Positions 8,790 to 17,239 of a stretch of DNA of 64,000 nucleotides are shown one piece after another; the stretch's first letter is position 1; the number at the start of each line of letters is the position of its first letter. Made by a program: the position numbers and the translations under genes. Source of the stretch: CAVONV01 sp963697355 (GTDB taxonomy: Bacteria; Acidobacteriota; Vicinamibacteria; Marinacidobacterales; DATDRI01); the NCBI GenBank assembly GCA_963697355.1, contig CAVONV010000004.1, forward strand, positions 124,001 to 188,000, written 5' to 3'. The notes beneath the pieces are model-generated. The model searched no databases. It was not told where the DNA came from and was given only the letters and a program-made list of their open reading frames with translations.

Positions 8790-10325
8790 TTGACGTTGGC
8801 GGCCGCCGGAATTTTGCGTACGATGGTGGTCCCTCTCGACGATTTGTCCTCGACACGGGAGCATTCTTGGATCGGCGAGGCCTTTGCTGATGCTCTATCC
8901 TCCCATTGTCTGTCCGCAGGGCAGGATATTGTAGGAACGGTCGAGCTTCATCGTCACTTGCGGGAAAAGGGAATGTCGCAGGTTGGGCCTCTCACGAGAG
9001 CAACGGTCATTGTCATCGGAAGAGAGCTCGGCGCGTCCCGCGCGGTTGTGGGCAGCTACGGGGTCGAAGGTGACCAGATCCATGTCAGTGTCAAGGTTCT
9101 GGATCTGGATCGGGGATCGATCGTTGGAGTCATTGAGGATCATGACCGTCTCGATGAGCTCCTCAGCTTAGAGAATCGTTGTGCGCAGAATCTCTTCCGT
9201 TTGGAGTCGGAGTCTGTCCCCTCGTCCTTCAGCGCGTTTGCTGCATACCGTCGAAGGCTTTCCTTGGAAGCCCATGAGCGACTTGCCAGGGCTCGATTGG
9301 AAGAGGAGGGTCCCGAGCAACGGAAACTCCTGGAGGAGGTGCTCGAGATTCAGCCCAACTACATCGAAGCCAAATTGCAGCTGGGGAAAGTGCTCCTGGG
9401 AGCCGGTGAGACGTTGGAGGCCATCCGGGTACTTCGCTCCTTCGAACCCGAAGAGTACGTTTATCGAGAGGCCTATTTCCTTTTGGGTTTGGCCTATCTC
9501 GACGCCAACCAGACGGCTGCCGCAAAGGAGATCTTCACTCATTTGGCGGATCAAGAGAACAAGGCGACGTTTCTGAACAATTTGGGTATCGCATTCATGC
9601 GGACCGGCGACGTCGAGCAAGCGATGGCGAACTTCTCGCTGGCTCACGAGGGGGCTCGAGGACAACCTATTTATCTATTCAACTTAGGTTGGGCCAACTG
9701 GCGAGCAGGAAAAGGTGCTGAAGCACTCAGGTGTTTCCGCGATGTCGTCAATATGGATCAAGAAGATGGGGAAGCTCATCTGCTACTGTCCGCTGCAGCG
9801 GCAGCTCAAGCTTACACTGAAGAGGCGAGTGAGGAACGCGAACGAGCGATGGCAATCGAGCCGAATCTCGCGGAAGTCGATGTTTCCACCGTAGAAGGAA
9901 TGGAGCGCGTTGCTCGCGACCTCCCACCACGAACCGGTGAGAGGCTGTCTGATGGAGTTGGAGCGACAGCTAATGAACCACTCCAAGAACTATTGGAGCG
10001 TTCCCGGGCTCACCGTGCTTCGGAACGGTTCGATGAAGCCATCAAAGAGCTTCAACGCGGATTGTATTTGCAGCCTCACTGGGTGGACGCCCGGTTGGAG
10101 TTGGCTGACGTCTACCGTAAAGCAGGCGATCTCGAAAAAGCCCTCGGTGAGTACAAGGTTGCTCTTTGGGATGAAGAAACTTCGGACACTCATCTCCGCC
10201 TGGCCGAGTTGTATGTGGAAATGGAAGATCCTGTTCAGGCCCGTGTTCACACAGAAAAGGCGCTTGCGTTGGAGCCCCACAGCGAAGAGGCTCAACGTTT
10301 GCTGGACAAGTTGAAGGAGATGTAG
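8790..10325 (+). CDS. TPR protein with an N-terminal TolB/FlgO-like domain
   Basis: 511 residues from a TTG at 8790 (ATG at 8823 is a plausible alternative, giving MVVPLDDLSS). Residues 12-135 resemble the small domain found before TPRs in many adenylate-cyclase-like and regulatory proteins: VVPLDDLSSTREHSWIGEAF, then RELGASRAVVGSYGVEGDQI and VKVLDLDRGSI. From about residue 170 there are many tetratricopeptide repeats (for example LAYLDANQTAAAKEIF, LGIAFMRTGDVEQAMANF, LADVYRKAGDLEKALGEY, LAELYVEMEDPVQARVH), interrupted by a linker near 370-400. No signal peptide is clear. It is likely a scaffold in protein-protein contacts; its partner is unknown. The 67-bp repeats lie directly upstream. Confidence 0.75.
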   Translation: MTLAAAGILRTMVVPLDDLSSTREHSWIGEAFADALSSHCLSAGQDIVGTVELHRHLREKGMSQVGPLTRATVIVIGRELGASRAVVGSYGVEGDQIHVSVKVLDLDRGSIVGVIEDHDRLDELLSLENRCAQNLFRLESESVPSSFSAFAAYRRRLSLEAHERLARARLEEEGPEQRKLLEEVLEIQPNYIEAKLQLGKVLLGAGETLEAIRVLRSFEPEEYVYREAYFLLGLAYLDANQTAAAKEIFTHLADQENKATFLNNLGIAFMRTGDVEQAMANFSLAHEGARGQPIYLFNLGWANWRAGKGAEALRCFRDVVNMDQEDGEAHLLLSAAAAAQAYTEEASEERERAMAIEPNLAEVDVSTVEGMERVARDLPPRTGERLSDGVGATANEPLQELLERSRAHRASERFDEAIKELQRGLYLQPHWVDARLELADVYRKAGDLEKALGEYKVALWDEETSDTHLRLAELYVEMEDPVQARVHTEKALALEPHSEEAQRLLDKLKEM

Positions 10326-10383
10326 CGGTTCATTGTCCGGCCTCATTTGCCGCTCATTCGAGCGGTTGGTTAGTATATGTCAT

Positions 10384-11019
10384 ATGAAATGCTTATCGAA
10401 GACTGTTCTGCTTCTTATCGTTGTCGCGCTCGGACTCCAGACCAATACCGCACTTCCCTTGCAGGAACCGGACGCATCCAAGGCCGATGCCATGAATGAG
10501 ACGATCCAACTGCTTCGCTCTCGCTACGACGAGGGTAATGCCGCCCCGATGGAGTTTGAAGTGAGAGAAGAGGAAGCCAACGCCTATCTTCTCTTACGGT
10601 TGGTCGACGAGCTTCCAGACGGAGTTATCGAGCCTTGGGTCCGATTTCGAGAGGGACCGGTCATAGCGGGGGCTCTTCTCGATCTCGACCTGCTTCGAGA
10701 ACGGATGCCGCAGTCTACGCTCACTCAGTACTTGTCGGGACGCGTGCCCGTGGAGTTGAGCGCCCGGCTTCAAACCGGAGGCGGCATCGGGAAGATATTG
10801 CTCGAAAGTGTGTCTCTCGGCGGCATCCCTCTTCCGAGCTCCTTCGTTCAGGAACTGGTCACAACCTACACGAAAAGTGCCTCCCGCCCGGACGGGATTC
10901 GTCTGGAAGAGCCGTTCAAACTACCGTATGGGGTCGAGAGTTTAACAGTGAAGAACGAAATGATGCTGGTCAAACAAGGCGGCGCCGGAAGGTCGCCGAG
11001 TTCCTCACACCGCGACTGA
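10384..11019 (+). CDS. Secreted hypothetical protein
   Basis: 211 residues from ATG 10384, whose N-terminus KCLSKTVLLLIVVALGLQT is a typical signal peptide; the upstream in-frame extension to 10333 is unlikely. The mature part has an extended pattern of alternating hydrophobic residues (VREEEANAYLLLRLVDELP, IAGALLDLDLLRER, GRVPVELSARL), resembling lipid- or polysaccharide-binding periplasmic folds, but no family is recognised. It follows the TPR gene by 58 bases and precedes recG by about 135 bases. Confidence 0.65.
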   Translation: MKCLSKTVLLLIVVALGLQTNTALPLQEPDASKADAMNETIQLLRSRYDEGNAAPMEFEVREEEANAYLLLRLVDELPDGVIEPWVRFREGPVIAGALLDLDLLRERMPQSTLTQYLSGRVPVELSARLQTGGGIGKILLESVSLGGIPLPSSFVQELVTTYTKSASRPDGIRLEEPFKLPYGVESLTVKNEMMLVKQGGAGRSPSSSHRD

Positions 11020-11154
11020 TACGAAGGTTTGTTCTGATAAAGCTGAACTGACTTGGACGGTCACATTGTGTCACCCAAACACGGTGGCGTCCGAGAAATG
11101 ATCCTTTTCATCATTACTCATCATGGGTGACCGCCGAGCCTTTTTGGCCTGAAG

Positions 11155-13257
11155 ATGCTCGAGCTCAAAACGAGAATTCAATATGTGAAGGGAGTGGGCC
11201 CCAAGAAAGCGGAAGCTCTTGCCTCCGTGGGCATCACGACCGTTTTAGACCTGCTGCTGTACCTTCCGTTCCGCTACGAAGATTGGAGCCGCAAGAAGAC
11301 CATCCAAGAGCTACAGCCTGGAGAGGAAGCGACAGTCACCGTAAGAGTCGTCACGACGAACTTGAAGCGGACCCGCCGCCGTAATTTCAAGGTGCTCGAG
11401 GTCCTCGCTGAAGATGATACGGGTAAGCTCCGGGCCGTCTTTTTCAATCAAGAGTTCCTGAAGGACACCTTCGAGGTCGGCCGTCGCGTCAACCTTTTTG
11501 GGAAGGTCGAGCGGTCCAAGTATGGGGAAGTGTTGGAGATCAAGACCCCCCAATACGAGATCATCGAAGAGACGGAGACCGAGGTGGTTCCACAGGGCGG
11601 ATTCGTACCGGTGTATGAGCGCGTCGGGCCACTGAGCCCACGTATGCTCCGTCGAATCATTGGCTTTCTGGTGGACGCCATGCCTCCCAATGTTCCCGAG
11701 CTATTGCCGGACGCCATGCGGGCTCGGCATAGGTTCCCGACCCGGGAGGAGGCGTTGACTCGCGTCCATCGACCTGGAGAGGACGAGTCGCTCGAGTCCT
11801 ATAATCGGTTCCGGTCACCGGCACAAATGAGGCTGATCTTCGAGGAGTTCTTCCTGTTCTTTGTTGCGCTGGGACTTCGGCGAAGAGCCAACGACGATCT
11901 CGTCAAACCGAGGACATTCCCCGTAGACGATGACATACGCAAGATCGTGCGAAAGATTTTGCCCTTTCGGTTGACTGATGCACAGCGAAGGGTGCTCAAG
12001 GAAATTGCTGATGACCTTTCCTCCCAGAAGCCTATGCGACGACTCGTCCAGGGCGACGTGGGTTCCGGTAAGACTATCGTTGCGGTGCTGGCTGCGGTCA
12101 TCGTTATGGAGAGCCGAGCACAAGTTGCGTTCATGGTGCCGACGGAGCTTCTGGCTGAGCAGCATTTTTCCAATATCCAAAAGGTGCTGTCTCCCGCGGG
12201 GTACAAGGTGGCTCTTCTGACGTCAGGGCTCAAACGGCCGGAAAGAGAAGCCATCATCAGCGCGGTCGCCCGTGGCGAAGTTGACCTTGTGGTGGGGACC
12301 CACGCTCTGATCCAAGAGCAAGTAGAATTCAAGGACCTTGGGCTTGTCGTTATTGACGAACAACATCGCTTCGGCGTATTGCAACGCCGCGAGCTCAGGA
12401 AAAAGGGATTCCACCCTGACCTGCTCGTCATGACGGCGACACCCATTCCTCGTTCTCTGAGCATGACCCTCTACGGGGATCTTGACAACGCGGCCCTGGA
12501 CGAGCTGCCGCCCGGGCGACAACCTATACAGACGATTGTGAAGAAACTGGCAGCGATCGAAGACGTCTATCGGGAAATGGAGGAGCATTGCCGAAAGGGC
12601 CATCAAGTCTATTATGTCTGCCCTCTCATTGAAGAATCAGAAAAGATGGACCTGAATGCTGCGGTGGAGCGTCACGACAGGTTGCGGAAAGGACCCTTCT
12701 CTCACCGCCGGGTCGCGTTGGTACATGGACGCATGAACCGCCAGGAAAGGGAGTCCGTCATGACGGCGTTCGCGGGAGGGGAGGTTGATATCCTTGTGGC
12801 GACGACCGTCGTTGAGGTGGGTGTAGACGTTCCCAATGCTACCATGATGGTCATCGAGCACGCAGAGCGCTTCGGGCTATCGCAGCTCCATCAACTCCGC
12901 GGACGCGTCGGCAGGGGGCCGGCAACGTCGGCGGCCGTACTGTTGTACCATCCGCCGTTGACTCAAGAGGCGGAACGGCGCCTTCAAGCGATGGCAGAGA
13001 CCAACGACGGCTTCCAAATAGCCGAGCGCGATTTGGCCATTCGGGGACCGGGTGACTACTTCGGGACGCGGCAGTCCGGAGTTCCCATGTTTCGAGTGGC
13101 GGATATGGTTCGAGATCAGGAAATAAGGGATCTTGCCAAGAGCGAAGCGTGGAACTATCTGGCGTCCTCGGACTCCAAGACACCGGAGGGAAAACAGCTG
13201 ATCCGCAAAGTGGTTCGCCTGTGGGGCGCGCAATTCGGCTTGACGACGGGAGGTTGA
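11155..13257 (+). CDS. recG: ATP-dependent DNA helicase RecG
   Basis: 700 residues, full length. RecG remodels stalled replication forks and Holliday junctions. It has the N-terminal wedge/OB region with the opening VKGVGPKKAEAL, then the superfamily 2 helicase core: Walker A GDVGSGKT (300-307), DEQH box (401-404), motif III MTATPIPRS, and motifs V-VI in VVEVGVDVPNA and QLHQLRGRVGRG. The C-terminus carries the GDYFGTRQSG segment typical of RecG. Start ATG at 11155. The gene is intact and stands before rsmD and coaD, a common housekeeping neighbourhood. Confidence 0.97.
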   Translation: MLELKTRIQYVKGVGPKKAEALASVGITTVLDLLLYLPFRYEDWSRKKTIQELQPGEEATVTVRVVTTNLKRTRRRNFKVLEVLAEDDTGKLRAVFFNQEFLKDTFEVGRRVNLFGKVERSKYGEVLEIKTPQYEIIEETETEVVPQGGFVPVYERVGPLSPRMLRRIIGFLVDAMPPNVPELLPDAMRARHRFPTREEALTRVHRPGEDESLESYNRFRSPAQMRLIFEEFFLFFVALGLRRRANDDLVKPRTFPVDDDIRKIVRKILPFRLTDAQRRVLKEIADDLSSQKPMRRLVQGDVGSGKTIVAVLAAVIVMESRAQVAFMVPTELLAEQHFSNIQKVLSPAGYKVALLTSGLKRPEREAIISAVARGEVDLVVGTHALIQEQVEFKDLGLVVIDEQHRFGVLQRRELRKKGFHPDLLVMTATPIPRSLSMTLYGDLDNAALDELPPGRQPIQTIVKKLAAIEDVYREMEEHCRKGHQVYYVCPLIEESEKMDLNAAVERHDRLRKGPFSHRRVALVHGRMNRQERESVMTAFAGGEVDILVATTVVEVGVDVPNATMMVIEHAERFGLSQLHQLRGRVGRGPATSAAVLLYHPPLTQEAERRLQAMAETNDGFQIAERDLAIRGPGDYFGTRQSGVPMFRVADMVRDQEIRDLAKSEAWNYLASSDSKTPEGKQLIRKVVRLWGAQFGLTTGG

Positions 13258-13259
13258 CG

Positions 13260-13288
13260 AGTACTCAAGTACCCAAGTACCCAAGAAT
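13260..13288. repeat. Degenerate octamer array (AGTACTCA-type)
   Basis: Three full units, AGTACTCA-AGTACCCA-AGTACCCA, plus a partial, directly after the recG stop. Member of a family of short intergenic arrays found at several places in the window. Confidence 0.7.
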
Positions 13289-13383
13289 GAAAAAGAGGTG
13301 CGGCCTCGGAAGGCCGTCATTAAGAATTGGCGTCTCCGCGTCCCCGCGCCTTGGCGTTAACTTCCGGTGGTTTCGTTTTTCTG

Positions 13384-13420
13384 GATTCTCGAGTACTTGA
13401 TTTCTTGATTTCTTGAATTC
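13384..13420. repeat. Degenerate octamer array, inverted relative to the one after recG
   Basis: Units TTCTCGAG-TACTTGAT-TTCTTGAT-TTCTTGAA run up to the rsmD start. On the complementary strand this is the same GTACTCAA/GAACTCAA type as the array at 13260, so the two arrays bracket the recG-rsmD gap in opposite orientation. Confidence 0.65.
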
Positions 13421-13428
13421 CCATTGTG

Positions 13429-13983
13429 ATGAAGATAGGAAGCGGCCGTTTTCGGGGGCGCAGCCTCCACGTGCCCAAGGGCCTAAAGACTCGTCCCACC
13501 AGCGGACGACTCAAAAAGGCGCTTTTCGATATCATTGCCGCCGACCTGCCAGGGGCTGTTGTACTGGACCTCTTCGCGGGAGCAGGTGCTCTTGGCTTGG
13601 AGGCGATCTCTCGCGGGGCTTCGTATGTCGTCTTCGTGGAACGTCGAAAAGCTGCTGTAACTGCTATCGAGAGCAACCTCGAGAAGCTCGGCGTCGCCGA
13701 TCAGGCGGACGTCTTTCAGGGTGAGGCGACAAAGGCGCTTCACCATCTCTCGAAGCGCCACGAATGGGTCCATGTCGTTTTGCTCGATCCTCCCTATGAT
13801 TCTGGAGTCTATGAAACCGTTATGAGGCGTATCGACGAAACCTCGATCGTCGCGCCGGAAGGGCTTGTCATCATCGAGCACCATCACAAGTGCGAGCTCG
13901 AGGAAGCTTACGGGAGACTTTGCCGAGATCGCCTGGTCCGAGCAGGCGAGAGTTGCTTGACGTTTTATCGTCTGGGAGACTAG
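13429..13983 (+). CDS. rsmD: 16S rRNA (guanine(966)-N(2))-methyltransferase RsmD
   Basis: 184 residues from ATG 13429 (a GTG codon sits just before). It has the N-terminal GSGRFRGRSLHVPKG and RPTSGRLKKALFDII, the SAM-binding motif I VLDLFAGAGALGLEAISRGA, and the catalytic DPPY in VVLLDPPYDSG, all diagnostic for RsmD, which methylates G966 of 16S rRNA in the small subunit. It is followed closely by coaD, the usual rsmD-coaD pair of bacterial genomes, probably one transcript. Confidence 0.95.
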   Translation: MKIGSGRFRGRSLHVPKGLKTRPTSGRLKKALFDIIAADLPGAVVLDLFAGAGALGLEAISRGASYVVFVERRKAAVTAIESNLEKLGVADQADVFQGEATKALHHLSKRHEWVHVVLLDPPYDSGVYETVMRRIDETSIVAPEGLVIIEHHHKCELEEAYGRLCRDRLVRAGESCLTFYRLGD

Positions 13984-13999
13984 ACTGCGCCTGATTCCC

Positions 14000-14488
14000 A
14001 TGAACAAGAATAGAATTGCCATCTATCCTGGGTCTTTCGATCCGCTTACTTGTGGCCACGTCGACATCATTGTCCGGGGCAGTACGATATTCGACGAAGT
14101 GATCGTCGCGGTCCTCGAGAACATCGATAAGAAAGCGCTTTTCTCGGTCGAGGAAAGACTCGATATGATCCGTGAAACCTTTTCGGATCGACCCAGCGTC
14201 AAAGCTGATGCCTTCACCGGACTGCTGGTCGACTACGCCCAATCGAAGGGGGCGACCTCAATCGTGCGAGGCGTCCGAGCCATCTCGGATTTCGAGTATG
14301 AGTTCCAGATGGCCCTCATGAATCGACGCCTTGCTCCTGCGATTGAGACGGTATTCATGATGCCGGCAGAGGAGTACTCATATGTGAGCTCGCGCCTCAT
14401 CAAGGAAGTGGCCGTGCTCGGAGGGTCTGTGAACGGACTGGTGCCGGCGGGGGTTGAGCGCCATCTCAAAGGAAAGCTCCAATCGTAG
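14000..14488 (+). CDS. coaD: Pantetheine-phosphate adenylyltransferase
   Basis: 162 residues. CoaD transfers AMP from ATP to 4'-phosphopantetheine, the penultimate step of coenzyme A synthesis. The nucleotidyltransferase motif is present as YPGSFDPLTCGHVDII at the N-terminus, and the second motif as EEYSYVSSRLIKEVA near residue 120; IVRGVRAISDFEYEFQMA is family-typical. Start ATG 14000, 16 bases after the rsmD stop. Intact. Confidence 0.96.
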   Translation: MNKNRIAIYPGSFDPLTCGHVDIIVRGSTIFDEVIVAVLENIDKKALFSVEERLDMIRETFSDRPSVKADAFTGLLVDYAQSKGATSIVRGVRAISDFEYEFQMALMNRRLAPAIETVFMMPAEEYSYVSSRLIKEVAVLGGSVNGLVPAGVERHLKGKLQS

Positions 14489-14498
14489 CAAGTCGGGG

Positions 14499-14813
14499 AT
14501 GCAAAAACACTCAGTTGTCGTCGTCAGTTTACATAGTCCAAAGGAGAAGCTTTGGGGGGTTCTCCTTTCTCTCGACATGAACGGTGTGACGCTGCGAGGT
14601 ATCGCTCTGAGCTCATTCGACGATTGGAGCCGCGAGATACCTCGCGGAGAGACTTCGATGGGCTTATCGACGGTGTTTTTTCCCATGCATCGGGTGGAGC
14701 GAATCCTTATAGATGAAGGAGTTGGCGGAATTCAGTCGATGACGGCGGTTTTCGAGTCTCGCGTAGGACAGGACCTCTGGACTTACTTAGAAATCTCGCC
14801 TCCTGAAGTTTGA
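14499..14813 (+). CDS. Conserved hypothetical protein
   Basis: 104 residues from the ATG at 14499, which follows GGGG; the frame is open further upstream but overlaps coaD. The sequence (HSVVVVSLHSPKEKLWGVLL, MNGVTLRGIALSSFDDW, MGLSTVFFPMHRVERILIDE) suggests a small beta-rich cytoplasmic domain of Sm/PRC-barrel-like size, but this is not a recognised family. It sits 10 bases after coaD and is probably co-transcribed with it. Confidence 0.65.
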   Translation: MQKHSVVVVSLHSPKEKLWGVLLSLDMNGVTLRGIALSSFDDWSREIPRGETSMGLSTVFFPMHRVERILIDEGVGGIQSMTAVFESRVGQDLWTYLEISPPEV

Positions 14814-14932
14814 AACGCCTCCCTAATTGTGTTTCACTAACAGGTTCTTGAACCAGGCCAGCCTTCTGCCGAGTCATTTCGGCGGTTTTCTATTTGAACG
14901 CCAAGATAACCACCACCAGAGAAGGAGACTAA

Positions 14933-15025
14933 ATGGCCATGAGTACAACCCAGCCGCCCGAAGGCGGTCGCATCGAGATCAAAGACGGGAAGCTTGCTGT
15001 TCCCGCCATTATTGAAAACATGTAA
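14933..15025 (+). pseudogene. icd: Isocitrate dehydrogenase remnant: in-frame deletion leaving both ends
   Basis: A 30-codon ORF with a strong ribosome-binding site (AGAAGGAGACT) before ATG. The first 24 residues contain PPEGGRIEIKDGKLAVP, which matches the start of NADP-dependent isocitrate dehydrogenase just before its NPIIPFIEGDG motif. The last six, AIIENM, are the same as the C-terminus of E. coli Icd. The roughly 400 residues between, including all catalytic and cofactor-binding parts, are missing, yet the frame is kept. The position just upstream of mdh-sucC-sucD fits an ancestral icd-mdh-sucCD cluster. The product cannot be an enzyme. It could be a real deletion or an assembly collapse. 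Confidence 0.7.
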
Positions 15026-15046
15026 CAACGAACAGGAGCGAAGATC

Positions 15047-15973
15047 ATGAGAAAGAAAATTACTGTTGTGGGGGCAGGGCACGTCGGAGAGTCGGCGGCA
15101 TACGCGGTTGCCAACAAAGAACTGGGTGACGTTGTCTTGATCGACATCGTCGAGGACATGCCGCAAGGCAAGTCGCTCGACATGCTAGAGGCATGTCCGA
15201 TCCTGGGTTCGGATACGTTCGTCAAAGGGACGAATGACTACAAGGACACCGCCAACTCGGATATCGTGATTATTACAGCGGGACTTCCACGTAAGCCTGG
15301 TATGAGCCGAGACGACCTCTTGAACAAGAACTACGGGATCGTCAAGGACGTTACAGAGAAGATTGTCGCGCAGTCCCCGAACGCCATTTTGATCATCGTA
15401 TCCAATCCATTGGATGCCATGGTGCAAACCGCATACAAGGTCAGTGGTTTCCCGAAGGAGCGCGTGATCGGCATGGCAGGCATTCTCGACTCCGCACGGA
15501 TGCGCGCTTTCATCGCGATGGAGCTCGATGTCTCCGTCGAGAACATCAATTGCTTCGTGCTCGGGGGCCACGGCGACACGATGGTGCCGCTCGGCCGCTA
15601 CTCCACCGTCGCCGGTATTCCGGTCACCGATCTCATTGCCGCGGACAAGCTCGAGGCCATTTTCGACCGTACCCGGAAGGGTGGCGGAGAAATCGTAAAG
15701 CTGCTGAAGACGGGCTCGGCATACTACGCGCCCGCGGAAGCCTCCGTGGAAATGGTAGAGGCGATTCTCAAGGACAAGAAGAAAATCCTACCTTGTGCCG
15801 CTTATCTCGAGGGTGAGTACGGGATCAACGGGCTCTATATTGGCGTGCCGGTGAAGCTCGGATCCAAGGGCATAGAGCAAATCATCGAAATCAGTCTAAC
15901 GAATGATGAGCGTGCCGCCCTTCAGAAGTCGGCCGATGCGGTAAAGGAGCTCGTCGGGGTCATCGGAGTCTAG
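15047..15973 (+). CDS. mdh: Malate dehydrogenase (LDH-like)
   Basis: 308 residues. It interconverts malate and oxaloacetate with NAD in the TCA cycle. Rossmann motif ITVVGAGHVGES at the N-terminus; substrate arginines in GLPRKPGMSRDDL (about 82-94); active-site histidine in LGGHGDTMVPL; ends without extension. The MSR loop is the malate-specific form rather than lactate dehydrogenase's Q-containing loop. It lies 21 bases after the icd remnant and upstream of sucC. A strong hairpin (15990-16029) separates it from sucC. Confidence 0.96.
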   Translation: MRKKITVVGAGHVGESAAYAVANKELGDVVLIDIVEDMPQGKSLDMLEACPILGSDTFVKGTNDYKDTANSDIVIITAGLPRKPGMSRDDLLNKNYGIVKDVTEKIVAQSPNAILIIVSNPLDAMVQTAYKVSGFPKERVIGMAGILDSARMRAFIAMELDVSVENINCFVLGGHGDTMVPLGRYSTVAGIPVTDLIAADKLEAIFDRTRKGGGEIVKLLKTGSAYYAPAEASVEMVEAILKDKKKILPCAAYLEGEYGINGLYIGVPVKLGSKGIEQIIEISLTNDERAALQKSADAVKELVGVIGV

Positions 15974-15989
15974 TCCAGTAGTTTCCGGC

Positions 15990-16029
15990 GTGCGCTGGTG
16001 CTGCGCGGAAGATCGCAGCATCAGCGCAC
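15990..16029 (+). terminator. Strong hairpin between mdh and sucC (terminator or attenuator)
   Basis: A 15-bp stem (15990-16004 with 16015-16029, one G-T wobble) around a 10-base loop, followed by TCTTCTTT. The tail is not a pure U run, so it could terminate partially and lower sucCD relative to mdh. Confidence 0.6.
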
Positions 16030-16072
16030 TCTTCTTTACGTGGTGCTGATGAACTGCTAATAGGAAAACAGA

Positions 16073-17239
16073 ATGAACTTACATGAATATCAATCTAAGA
16101 AGCTTCTGGCGGGCTTCGGCGTAAGAATACCGCGAGGTGTGAAAGTCGATACCGTCGAAGAAGCAGCGGAAGCGGCCGAGGAGCTAGGCCTGCCCGTGGT
16201 CGTGAAAGCCCAAATCCACGCCGGTGGGCGAGGAAAAGCCGGCGGAGTCAAACTCGCCAAGACCATGGATGAAGTCAAAACCCATGCGGGCGACATTTTA
16301 GGCAAGAAGCTCGTCACTCCCCAAACCGGTGCCGAGGGCAAAGAAGTACGCAAGCTCCTCATCGAGGAGGGTCTCAACATCAAACAGGAGCTTTATCTGA
16401 GCTTCTTGGTGGATCGATCCGTCGGCCGGCCTGTCTGTATCGCCAGCGCCGCGGGCGGTATGGAGATCGAAAAAGTGGCGGCGGAAACGCCCGAGAAAAT
16501 CATTCGGGCCGAAGTCGACCCCGCCCTCGGTTTGGTGCCGCACCAGGCTCGGCGAATCGCCTTTGGACTCGGTCTCGAGGGAGACGTCTTCAAGAAGGCT
16601 GTGAACTTCCTGTTGGCTCTCTACCGCGCGTTTCACGGTCTGGATGCGTCTTTGGTGGAGATCAATCCCCTGTTGATTACCGAGGAGGGTGAAGTCGTTG
16701 CCTTGGATGCCAAGCTCAACCTGGATGACAACGCGATGTTTCGCCACAAGGATCTCCAAGAGCTTCGGGATTTCACCGAGGAAGCAGCCCTGGAGGTCGA
16801 GGCTTCGAAGTATGACCTCAACTACATCAAGCTCGACGGTAATGTCGGGTGCATGGTGAACGGCGCCGGATTGGCTATGGCTACAATGGACATCATCAAG
16901 CTTTCGGGTGGTGAGCCGGCGAACTTCCTTGACGTTGGGGGAGGTGCCTCTGCGGAGCAGGTCAAGAACGCCTTCCGGATTTTGACGACCGATGAGCAAG
17001 TCAAGGCCGTGCTCATCAATATCTTCGGGGGAATTCTCCGGTGCGACCGCTTGGCAGAAGGTGTCATCAATGCGGTGAAAGAGCTAGGAGTCGAGATCCC
17101 CATCGTCATCCGGATGGAAGGGACCAACGTGGAGATCGGTAAGAAAATGCTGGCCGAATCGGGTCTCAATTTCGCCACGGCGGATAGCATGAAGGAAGCC
17201 GCCGAGAAAGTGGTGTCCATGGCTGGAGGTGCAGCATGA
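16073..17239 (+). CDS. sucC: Succinyl-CoA synthetase (ADP-forming) beta subunit
   Basis: 388 residues, full length. With SucD it converts succinyl-CoA to succinate, making ATP or GTP. ATP-grasp fold: MNLHEYQSKKLLAGFGV start, VKAQIHAGGRGKAGGVKLA, metal/nucleotide-binding LVEINPLLITEEG, and the C-terminal CoA-ligase part with NGAGLAMATMDIIK and NIFGGILRCD. ATG preceded by AGGAAAAC. Its stop overlaps the sucD start (ATGA), so the two subunits are translationally coupled. Confidence 0.97.
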   Translation: MNLHEYQSKKLLAGFGVRIPRGVKVDTVEEAAEAAEELGLPVVVKAQIHAGGRGKAGGVKLAKTMDEVKTHAGDILGKKLVTPQTGAEGKEVRKLLIEEGLNIKQELYLSFLVDRSVGRPVCIASAAGGMEIEKVAAETPEKIIRAEVDPALGLVPHQARRIAFGLGLEGDVFKKAVNFLLALYRAFHGLDASLVEINPLLITEEGEVVALDAKLNLDDNAMFRHKDLQELRDFTEEAALEVEASKYDLNYIKLDGNVGCMVNGAGLAMATMDIIKLSGGEPANFLDVGGGASAEQVKNAFRILTTDEQVKAVLINIFGGILRCDRLAEGVINAVKELGVEIPIVIRMEGTNVEIGKKMLAESGLNFATADSMKEAAEKVVSMAGGAA

